The notes below the pieces were generated by a model, which searched no databases, was not told the DNA's origin, and was given only the letters and a program-made list of their open reading frames with translations. 33,529 nt of DNA from an uncultured Bacteroidales bacterium (GTDB lineage: Bacteria; Bacteroidota; Bacteroidia; Bacteroidales; P3), in contig OMWJ01000019.1 of assembly GCA_900314725.1 (NCBI GenBank), positions 1 through 33,529 on the forward strand. Reading direction: 5' to 3'. Each line of letters opens with the position of its first letter. Within the stretch, counting starts at the first letter, position 1. Positions 22,816 to 30,402 of the stretch are shown piece after piece. Both the position numbers and the translations under genes were made by a program.

Positions 22816-24799
22816 GTATATTTTCAATAAAATTTTTGTAGGGGCAGTTTTTGTTCTTTTGTTTTTTATTCAGGTTTTCCCGCCAATGTGGGCTAATGAT
22901 GTTACTTCATTACGACATTTCTTTATCTCTATACTTATATCTGTGGGAGGAACTTTTGCCTTTATTACACTAATAAGAAAAAAACAGCATTGCATAAATC
23001 CTTTTTCTTTTCCAGTGATGAAAGTTTGGTTAGGATTGATTGCATGGATGTTGTTGTCTTTCTTGTGGGCGTTGAACAGAGTAGAGAGTTTAGTGGTTGC
23101 AAACAGATGGATTCTTATTATTATGCTTGCTTTCTTGCTGATAGTCTTTCTTGCCGACAGAGCAAATACTCTACATTTTATCATATATTCTGCTATGGCA
23201 GTAGCTTTGGTTAATGTTATTGTTTGTATATCTTCTTACTTCTATTTAAATTGTGCAGATTATCCTCATAAAATACCTATGATAAACGGAGGATACGGTA
23301 ACAAGAACATCTTTGCGGTATGTATGATGTTCAAACTACCGTTTTTATACTATGCTTTGTTTAGATACAAACGAGTATTCAAAGTTATTTCTTCCATACT
23401 TATCGTTGCTATTTGCTTTTGCTTGCCGATTATTTCCACAAGAAGTGCTTTCATTTGTTTAGGATTAAATATCCTTATACTATTTACCTATTCCATATTT
23501 TATATGTTGAGATTTAAGAAAAAACACTACTTGTTGAAATCTGTTTTAATCTTTGTTTTGTTGATAGGCGGCTTTGTTTTGGGTTCTTATTTTGTAACCT
23601 ATAGGTACGCTCACGGTAATCAGAAACAAAAGAATGAGTTTGCTGTTTCTCAACGTATAAAAGAGACAGGGACAGGCAAGAGTTCTAAGGTAAGATTGCA
23701 GAATTGGAAAAACACCATAACCATTGCGAGAGAAAAACCTTTGCAGGGCTGGGGAGTAGGCAACCATAAGATAGTCATAATGAAAGTTGAGACGCCTCAA
23801 AAGAATAACTTTGTAGTGTCAGATCACGCTCACAATGACTTTTTGGAGATGTATTCCGAATTAGGCTTTCTTGGTATGCTTATATACTTGTCTTTATACA
23901 TTACTATGTTTATTGTCGGAATAAGAATCATATTCTATAAAAAGACAAAAGAACCATATAGGCTTATAAGTTTGGTTTCTTTGATGTTGCTTCTTACATA
24001 TATGAATGACGCAATGTTTAATTTCCCTAACGAAAGAGCAACTTGTCAGATATATCTTGCTTTATCAGTGGGAATGATGGGAATGTGTTATTTTAAATAC
24101 AAGGAGATTAAACAGCAAAGCAACAAATATCTAAAAAAAACAAAGGGTTTGAACTTCATTTCTTTAGGTCTTTTTATGATAATCTCTTTGCCTGTCTTAG
24201 CCGTTGAGACAACGCACTTTTATTCTTCATCCCTACAATACCAAAGAATAATCTGCTACAATACAAAGAATAAAAAACGAATAGCCCCTGAGTATTGGGA
24301 ACTAACATTCCCAAGTATCCCTAACATAGACGAAAGTACAAGACCTATAGCAGTAAGTTTGGGTAATATGTATGCACAAATGGGAGATTATAGAAGTGCA
24401 ATAAACGTAGTTAAACACGATAATTCCAATCCATATCTTGCTATCAAGGAGTACTCTTTAGCAATATGGTATTCTAATTTAGGGATGAAAGACAGCGCTC
24501 TCTTCTTTGCTGACAGTTGTTTGAGAATGAAGCCAAGAAGTTTTGCAGCTGTGAGAATAAAGCTCAACTTATACCGAAGAGATAAAGAGGAAGTCAAGGC
24601 TATGCAAGTATTGGATGAATACATAAAAGAACATCCTCTAAACTATCTTCCTTGGGTAGAGAAAATAAACACTTTTATTAATCAAGAAGACTACATTCAA
24701 GCACAAAAAACCATAGATCAAGCTAAGGAATACTTGCCAAAAGAGAGAGCAATACTGAAGAAAGAGCATATTGTTGATAGTTTGCTAAACACAAAGTAA
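22796..24799 (+). CDS. O-antigen ligase-like membrane protein with C-terminal TPR
   Basis: A 667-residue protein of the Wzy/WaaL O-antigen ligase-like family. About 12 membrane helices span residues 10-480, with the family motif HAHNDFLEMYSELGFLG at 344-360 in the large periplasmic region. After the last helix comes a soluble tail (about 510-660) with helical pairs that look like tetratricopeptide repeats (YAQMGDYRSAINVV, WYSNLGMKDSALFFADSCL). It may join or polymerise a surface glycan on a lipid carrier, or act in another glycosylation path. An ATG 9 bases downstream is an alternative start. The flavoprotein gene follows after 3 bases. Confidence 0.82.
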   Translation: MNTMINKYIFNKIFVGAVFVLLFFIQVFPPMWANDVTSLRHFFISILISVGGTFAFITLIRKKQHCINPFSFPVMKVWLGLIAWMLLSFLWALNRVESLVVANRWILIIMLAFLLIVFLADRANTLHFIIYSAMAVALVNVIVCISSYFYLNCADYPHKIPMINGGYGNKNIFAVCMMFKLPFLYYALFRYKRVFKVISSILIVAICFCLPIISTRSAFICLGLNILILFTYSIFYMLRFKKKHYLLKSVLIFVLLIGGFVLGSYFVTYRYAHGNQKQKNEFAVSQRIKETGTGKSSKVRLQNWKNTITIAREKPLQGWGVGNHKIVIMKVETPQKNNFVVSDHAHNDFLEMYSELGFLGMLIYLSLYITMFIVGIRIIFYKKTKEPYRLISLVSLMLLLTYMNDAMFNFPNERATCQIYLALSVGMMGMCYFKYKEIKQQSNKYLKKTKGLNFISLGLFMIISLPVLAVETTHFYSSSLQYQRIICYNTKNKKRIAPEYWELTFPSIPNIDESTRPIAVSLGNMYAQMGDYRSAINVVKHDNSNPYLAIKEYSLAIWYSNLGMKDSALFFADSCLRMKPRSFAAVRIKLNLYRRDKEEVKAMQVLDEYIKEHPLNYLPWVEKINTFINQEDYIQAQKTIDQAKEYLPKERAILKKEHIVDSLLNTK

Positions 24800-24802
24800 G
24801 CG

Positions 24803-25990
24803 ATGAAAGTAGCAATAGTAGGAGGTGGTGCTGCAGGCTTCTTTTCTGCCATAAACATCAAGGAGTTTCTTGCTCAAGCAGAGATAACCATATTTGAAAA
24901 AAGCAATAAGGTACTTTCTAAGGTGTTGATGTCCGGCGGAGGAAGATGCAATTGTACTAATAGTTTCGAAGATGTAAAGAACATAAAAGACGTTTATCCT
25001 CGTGGAAGCAATATTATAAATAGGTTGTTTAAAACTTTTTCATGGCAAGATACTTGTGTTTGGTTTGAAAAACATGGAGTCAAACTTGTAGAAAAAGATA
25101 ATGGAAGGATATTTCCTCAAAGTCAAAGTTCAAAGACAATAGTTGATAGTTTTCTTTTCTACGCTAAAAAATATAATATCAAAATACGTACGGGAACAAA
25201 TATAGATTCTATTGAACAGTTAAAAGATTTTGACTTCATCGTTTTGACTGTTGGGGGTTATTCTAATGATGTTTTACTTCAGGATTTAAAGAATAGAGGG
25301 CATAAAATAGCAAAACCTCTGCCGTCTCTTTTTGCTTTTGTTTTAAAAGAAGAAGGTTTGAGAAATTTATCAGGTATTTCGGTTCCGAATGCAGAACTTT
25401 TGCTTGCTGGAACAAAATATAAAGCAAAGGGAGATGTTTTGTTAACACATTTTGGTCTTAGTGGTCCTGCCATATTGAGACTTTCTTCTTATGCTGCAAG
25501 TTATTTAAATGAAAAGAACTACAAACATTCTCTGCTTGTCAATTGGGTGGGGGAGAACTATTTGAAAACAGAGGGAAAAATAGAAGAAGTCTTAGCACAA
25601 TATCCACAAAAACTTATATCAAATGTAAATCCTTTTGCCTTGCCTAATAGTCTGTGGGTCTATTTACTTGAAAAAACATTAGGCGAAAGAGCAAAGAATA
25701 AAATATCATCCTTGAATAGAAAGGATATAAACAGACTACTGAACACCCTTTGTTCAGATAACTATAATATTTCAAAGCGATATGCTCACAAAGAAGAGTT
25801 TGTTACTTGTGGCGGAGTTGATTTTGAGAGTATCAACCCACTTTCACTGCAAAGCAAACACATCAACAATCTTTATTTTGCAGGAGAAGTTCTGAATATA
25901 GACGGAATAACAGGCGGATTTAATTTGCAGTCGGCTTGGACAACAGCCTTTGTGGTTGCTAAAAGTATCTCTTCGTCCTTATCTTTTTAG
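24803..25990 (+). CDS. FAD-dependent oxidoreductase of the HI0933/YhiN family
   Basis: A 395-residue flavoprotein. The FAD-binding Rossmann motif GGGAAG is at residues 7-12, followed by the family signature KVLMSGGGRCNCTNS (40-54). Near the C-terminus, FAGEVLNIDGITGGFNLQSA is also diagnostic. Proteins of this family are widespread and their reaction is poorly defined; some relatives act on tRNA or heterocycles. It closes a three-gene unit with the nuclease and ligase-like genes. Its stop overlaps the stop of the convergent gene by 4 bases. Confidence 0.88.
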   Translation: MKVAIVGGGAAGFFSAINIKEFLAQAEITIFEKSNKVLSKVLMSGGGRCNCTNSFEDVKNIKDVYPRGSNIINRLFKTFSWQDTCVWFEKHGVKLVEKDNGRIFPQSQSSKTIVDSFLFYAKKYNIKIRTGTNIDSIEQLKDFDFIVLTVGGYSNDVLLQDLKNRGHKIAKPLPSLFAFVLKEEGLRNLSGISVPNAELLLAGTKYKAKGDVLLTHFGLSGPAILRLSSYAASYLNEKNYKHSLLVNWVGENYLKTEGKIEEVLAQYPQKLISNVNPFALPNSLWVYLLEKTLGERAKNKISSLNRKDINRLLNTLCSDNYNISKRYAHKEEFVTCGGVDFESINPLSLQSKHINNLYFAGEVLNIDGITGGFNLQSAWTTAFVVAKSISSSLSF

Positions 25991-26415
25991 CCTTTCCAAC
26001 GATAGAAGAACATCTGGTCTTTCACTTGTATCTCCATGATTTTCTGCTCTTCTATTGCCATTTCCAAAAATATTTCTAATTCATTATCCTTCAACCATTG
26101 CATTGCCTGTTTGTCTTTTCTGCAAGCGGCAGTGAAGTTTATCAAAAAATCATCTTTTGTTTCCAAGACCCAAGTGCGAGCTTTGTCGTGTCCATCTATT
26201 GCTATTGTCATCATAGCAAGAGTAGTATAGTTGTGCTGAAACAACCATTTGAGAGCGTCTTCATCCCCCCTCATCACATTGCTCCACGCTGCAAGTTCAG
26301 GATAACCGTTTTCCAAAAGGAAATGAAAGAACTTCTTGCTCCCTTTCACAGATTCCAAGAGAGCAAGAAGTATTTTTATATCATAATGCAAAAGTGATTT
26401 CTGTGTAATGTTCAT
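25987..26415 (-). CDS. Uncharacterised helical protein linked to pheT
   Basis: A 142-residue soluble protein that I do not recognise. It is predicted to be nearly all helical, with loosely repeated elements of about 30 residues (HFLLENGYPELAAWSNVMRG, KWLFQHNYTTLAMMTIAIDG, QWLKDNELEIFLEMAIEEQK), which suggests a small helical-repeat fold. No signal peptide, cysteine cluster or catalytic motif is evident. It begins one base after the pheT stop, so it is likely translated with pheT. It ends overlapping the convergent flavoprotein gene. The tight spacing and repeat-like order support a real gene. Confidence 0.72.
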   Translation of the reverse strand: MNITQKSLLHYDIKILLALLESVKGSKKFFHFLLENGYPELAAWSNVMRGDEDALKWLFQHNYTTLAMMTIAIDGHDKARTWVLETKDDFLINFTAACRKDKQAMQWLKDNELEIFLEMAIEEQKIMEIQVKDQMFFYRWKG

Positions 26416-26416
26416 C

Positions 26417-28876
26417 TTATCTCAACTTTGCACCAAGTTTGTTTTCAAATGTTTTGATAAACTTATCCATTATGCTTTCTATCTGTTTGTCGGTAAGAGT
26501 TTTTTCATTGTCTTGCAAGATGAAAGATATAGCATATTGTTTTTTACCCATAAGATTCATTCCTCTATATTCATCAAACAGATTGATACGTTTAAGAAGT
26601 TTCTTCTCTGTCTCAAAAGCAAGTCTCTCTATTTCTGCAAAGCTTACGTTTTCATCCAAGACAAGAGCAAGGTCTCTTCTTACTTCAGGGAATTTTGAGA
26701 TATTTTCATATTTCAAGCCTTTCTTTGGTAACATCTTCAAAAGTGTATTCCAATTAATATCCGCAAAGAATACCTCTTGTTTTATGTCAAAGTTCTTGCA
26801 TAGTTTTCTATTCAAAGAACCAATGATAGCCAACTGCTTTTTGTTCTCAGCATTCACTAATGCAATAGCTTGAGAATAGTATTTTGTTTCATATTGTACA
26901 AGATTAACCTTCTTTAGATCAACTCTTAGACGTTTCAAAACGTTGAAAACAATATTCTTTAGGTAGAAAAAGTCTGTATCTTTTTGTTTTTCCTGCCAGG
27001 ACTCTTCTGTTGTCTTACCTGTAGAAAGGATTGCAAGGTGTTTCTCTTCTTTGTAACGTTTATTTACAGGCTGATCATCAGGACAATTCAAAGACTTTTC
27101 ATAGCAATTGCCAAACTCAAAGATTTTTATGTCAGAGATTTTTCTGTTAATGTTGTAAGACAGAACTTCCAAAGCTCCATATAGAAGAGTTTGACGCATA
27201 AGTGCCAAATCTTTACTTAAAGCATTTAATATCCTTACACTCTTTTCTACAGGGAAGTCTTCGTTGTTCTCATAGTAAGACAGTTTGGTAAGAGAGTTGT
27301 TCATTATTTCGTTGAAACCATTGTCTGCAAGGTAGGATGTGATAGCATCTTGTACCTTTTCTTTGTCTGGTTTTTGAATATAGTTTAAAGTACTTTGTAT
27401 CTTAGTAGAAAATCCTATCTTGTCATATCCGTATATTCTAAGAATTTCTTCAGCCAAATCACAAGGACGTGTTACATCCACCTTGTTAGTAGGAACAAGA
27501 GCGGTAAGACCTTCTGCATTTTCGTTTTCAATTCCTATATTCAGGTGATTGAGAATATTCTTTATTTCTTCTCGTTCAATTTTCTGACCAATAAGATTAT
27601 CCAAATAAGAGTAAGAAAGGTCTATTCTTGTTTTTTGAATTTCTTTTGGATAAACATCAACAATTTCTGAGACAACTTCTCCTCCTGCTAATTCTTGGAT
27701 AAGAAGAGTTGCACGCTTCAAAGCATATAGACAGATGTTAGGGTCTGCTCCTCTTTCATAACGGAAAGAAGCATCTGTCTGCAAACCATGATAACGGGCA
27801 GCCTTACGAATAACTACAGGATTAAAGTAAGCACTTTCAAGGAAGACCTCTTTGGTTTCAGAGCTTATTCCTGACTTTTCTCCGCCAAAGATTCCTCCCA
27901 TACACATAGGCTCTTTTGCATTGCAAACCATGGCTTCCTTGCCGTTGAGTTCTCTTTCCTCGCCGTCTAAGGTAACAAACTTTGTCCCCTTATCTACCGT
28001 CTTAACATTTATGGTCTTTCCTTCAACTTTGCTCCAGTCAAAAGCATGCAAAGGTTGTCCTACTTCCATAAGGACAAAGTTAGTAATATCAACAATATTG
28101 TTTATAGGTCGGATTCCAATAGCGTTAAGATGTTCTTTCAGCCAAGCAGGCGACTCTTTCACCTCAACACCCTTGATAACCAAGCCTGCATACCTGCCAC
28201 ATAGTTTTTCATCAATGATTATTGAAGGCTTTTCGTCTTGTTTATCCACTTTGAAGTCTGAAACAGAAGGAATATTCAAAGGAGTCTCTTCTTTAACTTG
28301 AGAAGACAGAATGGCAACAAGGTCTCTTCCTACTCCTATATGAGAAGTAGCATCAGAACGATTTGCAGTCAAGCCTATTTCAAAGATAGAATCTGTTTTT
28401 ATATTAAAGTATTCTTTTGCAGGAGTACCTTCCTTAGCCTCTTCAGGCAGGACAAGTATTCCGTCATGATTGTTTCCAAGTTGAAGTTCTTTCTCTGAAC
28501 AAATCATTCCCTCACTTTCTGCTCCACGCAGTTTGCTCTTCTTTATAGTAAAAAACTCATCGCCTTCATAAACCTTAGCTCCAATAGTTGCAACGACCAC
28601 TTTCTGTCCTTGTGCTACATTAGGAGCTCCGCAAACTATGTTCAAAGGTCTTTCCTCTCCAACATCTACTGTAGTTATATGAAGATGGTCAGAGTTAGGG
28701 TGCATTTCACAAGTTAGAACCTTGCCTATGAAATATTTGTCCAAGCCACCTTTTATGCTTTCTGCTTTTTCTATATCCTCTACTTCCAATCCAGAGAAAG
28801 TTAATAAACGTGCTACTTCTTCAGGGCTTTGAAGCGTTGGCACATATTCTCTTAACCAATTATAAGAAATCTTCAT
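26417..28876 (-). CDS. pheT: Phenylalanine-tRNA ligase beta subunit
   Basis: An 819-residue beta subunit of the alpha2-beta2 enzyme that charges tRNA-Phe. Domains in order: N-terminal B1 core, EMAP-type tRNA-binding domain (about 45-150, with HPNSDHLHITTVDVG), B3/B4 editing region (about 215-390, with RPINNIVDITNFVLMEVGQP and RYERGADP), B5 (about 410-480), a catalytic-like domain and the C-terminal FDX-ACB anticodon-binding domain (from FPEVRRDLALVLDE near 725). Length is normal for the phylum. pheS is not adjacent. No standard promoter box was found just upstream. Confidence 0.96.
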   Translation of the reverse strand: MKISYNWLREYVPTLQSPEEVARLLTFSGLEVEDIEKAESIKGGLDKYFIGKVLTCEMHPNSDHLHITTVDVGEERPLNIVCGAPNVAQGQKVVVATIGAKVYEGDEFFTIKKSKLRGAESEGMICSEKELQLGNNHDGILVLPEEAKEGTPAKEYFNIKTDSIFEIGLTANRSDATSHIGVGRDLVAILSSQVKEETPLNIPSVSDFKVDKQDEKPSIIIDEKLCGRYAGLVIKGVEVKESPAWLKEHLNAIGIRPINNIVDITNFVLMEVGQPLHAFDWSKVEGKTINVKTVDKGTKFVTLDGEERELNGKEAMVCNAKEPMCMGGIFGGEKSGISSETKEVFLESAYFNPVVIRKAARYHGLQTDASFRYERGADPNICLYALKRATLLIQELAGGEVVSEIVDVYPKEIQKTRIDLSYSYLDNLIGQKIEREEIKNILNHLNIGIENENAEGLTALVPTNKVDVTRPCDLAEEILRIYGYDKIGFSTKIQSTLNYIQKPDKEKVQDAITSYLADNGFNEIMNNSLTKLSYYENNEDFPVEKSVRILNALSKDLALMRQTLLYGALEVLSYNINRKISDIKIFEFGNCYEKSLNCPDDQPVNKRYKEEKHLAILSTGKTTEESWQEKQKDTDFFYLKNIVFNVLKRLRVDLKKVNLVQYETKYYSQAIALVNAENKKQLAIIGSLNRKLCKNFDIKQEVFFADINWNTLLKMLPKKGLKYENISKFPEVRRDLALVLDENVSFAEIERLAFETEKKLLKRINLFDEYRGMNLMGKKQYAISFILQDNEKTLTDKQIESIMDKFIKTFENKLGAKLR

Positions 28877-29037
28877 TATGTAGTAAATTATTTATTTTTC
28901 TCTATATAACTCAAAAATCTTTGTTTTATTGTTTGGTTATTTGTAGTGTAACCTATTTTTATGCAAACAAGAGGAAATATTTTTTAGTCTATAATAAGAA
29001 AAACTAATTTGCGTTATTAAAATAAAAATTTATTCAG

Positions 29038-30150
29038 ATGAAGAAAATAGTTTTTATACTCGTTATCTGTTTGTCGGTCTTAGTTTATGCAGATAATGTC
29101 AAAGTTAGGATTTACGCAGAAAACAATATCAAGGAGGCAAGTTTTGGTGTTTCTTTTGGAAGCTACACCCTTGAGGGTAAAGCACTGAAAAAGCAGGATA
29201 AACTTAAAGTCAATATACAAGAAGGTAAGGTGGCTTTGTATATAAACGATGAACTGATAACAAAGAAAGACACCATCAAAATGGTTTCTGAGGATTTGAA
29301 ATGTTTCTTCTCCGTAACTCCAACAGGGCTTAAACAACGCCGCTACGATAACAATCTTGAGGTATGCTTAACAAAAGACAAAAAGAACCTGATGTTGATA
29401 AACAGTGTTGAGGTGGAAAACTACATAGCAGGAGTTGTTCAAAGTGAGGCAGGAGGAGCAAGTGATAATGTTGAGTTTTTTAAGGTTCAGGCTATCTGTT
29501 GCAGAACCTATATGATGAGAAACTTGAATAAACACAAGAAAGAGGGATACAATCTTTGTGATTGTGTGAATTGTCAGGTGTATTTTTCTCGTGCCAACAA
29601 ACAGCAAGTTATAGAAGGTGCAACAAAAACAACAGGCGAAGTTATCTTAGATTCTTTAGGAAAACCCATAGAGACTCTCTTTCATTCAAACTCAGGAGGT
29701 CAGACCGTGAATGCCAAGGATGTTTGGGGCAAAGAGGTGCCGTATCTGCAAACAGTACAAGATACTTTCTCCATAAATCAACCAAGCTATACTTGGGAAA
29801 AAGAGATAAAGGAGAAAGATTGGCTGAATTATTTTAAGGCAAAAGGTATCAACACAAAAGATAATGACAACAAGACAGAACTTCTCAACTTCTCCCAAAA
29901 CGAGGGCAGGAAAGACAAACTGCTTGGTGTAAGTCTTGTTCAGATAAGAAAGGATTTCAACCTTAGAAGCACATTTTTCAATGTTGTTCCTTGGGGTAGT
30001 AGCGTAAAACTCAAAGGCAAAGGCTATGGTCATGGCGTTGGCTTGTCTCAGGAAGGAGCAGCCAAGATGTGTGAAGAAGGCTATGAATATTGGCAAGTGA
30101 TAGAGTTTTACTACAAAGGAGTAAAGATAAAAAGAACAGAAGCAAACTAA
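29038..30150 (+). CDS. SpoIID/LytB domain protein, secreted
   Basis: A 370-residue exported protein with a signal peptide (residues 1-18, VFILVICLSVLVYA). The SpoIID domain covers about 120-365. Marks are VENYIAGVVQSEAGG (126-140), with the glutamate that acts as general acid in SpoIID lytic transglycosylases. Then LFHSNSGGQT (214-223) and KGYGHGVGLSQEGA (327-340). A cysteine pair, CDCVNC, lies in the middle. Family members cut or help cut peptidoglycan glycan strands lacking stem peptides. Non-sporulating Bacteroidota also carry them, where they likely serve in wall turnover. A near-match promoter (TAATTTG) lies at 29005. Confidence 0.88.
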   Translation: MKKIVFILVICLSVLVYADNVKVRIYAENNIKEASFGVSFGSYTLEGKALKKQDKLKVNIQEGKVALYINDELITKKDTIKMVSEDLKCFFSVTPTGLKQRRYDNNLEVCLTKDKKNLMLINSVEVENYIAGVVQSEAGGASDNVEFFKVQAICCRTYMMRNLNKHKKEGYNLCDCVNCQVYFSRANKQQVIEGATKTTGEVILDSLGKPIETLFHSNSGGQTVNAKDVWGKEVPYLQTVQDTFSINQPSYTWEKEIKEKDWLNYFKAKGINTKDNDNKTELLNFSQNEGRKDKLLGVSLVQIRKDFNLRSTFFNVVPWGSSVKLKGKGYGHGVGLSQEGAAKMCEEGYEYWQVIEFYYKGVKIKRTEAN

Positions 30151-30158
30151 TCTGCATT

Positions 30159-30213
30159 AAAAAGACTTCCTCAAAAAAAACTTAGTTTTAAATTTTTAAA
30201 ATCAAGTCTTTTT
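30159..30213 (+). terminator. Probable terminator after the SpoIID-like gene
   Basis: A 10-bp perfect stem (AAAAAGACTT at 30159-30168, AAGTCTTTTT at 30204-30213) with a long 35-base loop, right after the stop codon. The long loop makes it a weak terminator alone; it is the left half of repeat copy C. Confidence 0.5.
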
Positions 30214-30275
30214 AGTGTAAAGAGTTGGTTTTAATTTTTCAAAACCAACTCTTTTTTTATCAACTCTTTTTCTTA
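30159..30275. repeat. Mosaic intergenic repeat, copy C, with terminator-like hairpin
   Basis: Two stem-loops in tandem. The second (stems 30219-30232 and 30241-30254, T run of seven) matches copy B in 41 of 42 bases (30218-30259). The module TCAAGTCTTTT at 30202-30212 occurs in copy A at 1297-1307, and 30189-30206 matches the leucine-rich-repeat gene's terminator. It lies between the SpoIID-like gene and hutU, 143 bases before the hutU start. Confidence 0.8.
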
Positions 30276-30343
30276 TTTTCTGAAAATTTACGCTAATTTG
30301 TAATTTATTTGCTTTTAGTTTTTAAAGGGTCAAAAAATTGTAT

Positions 30344-30351
30344 TAAATTTG
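30344..30351 (+). promoter_or_regulatory. Promoter -7 box of hutU
   Basis: TAAATTTG at 30344-30351, followed by C as in other promoters here, 51 bases before the ATG. The upstream box is poor, which might fit control by an activator. Confidence 0.65.
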
Positions 30352-30402
30352 CAACTCCTTATATAAAAGATATGAGTAATAACAAAAAAAACAGATAAAA
30401 CA

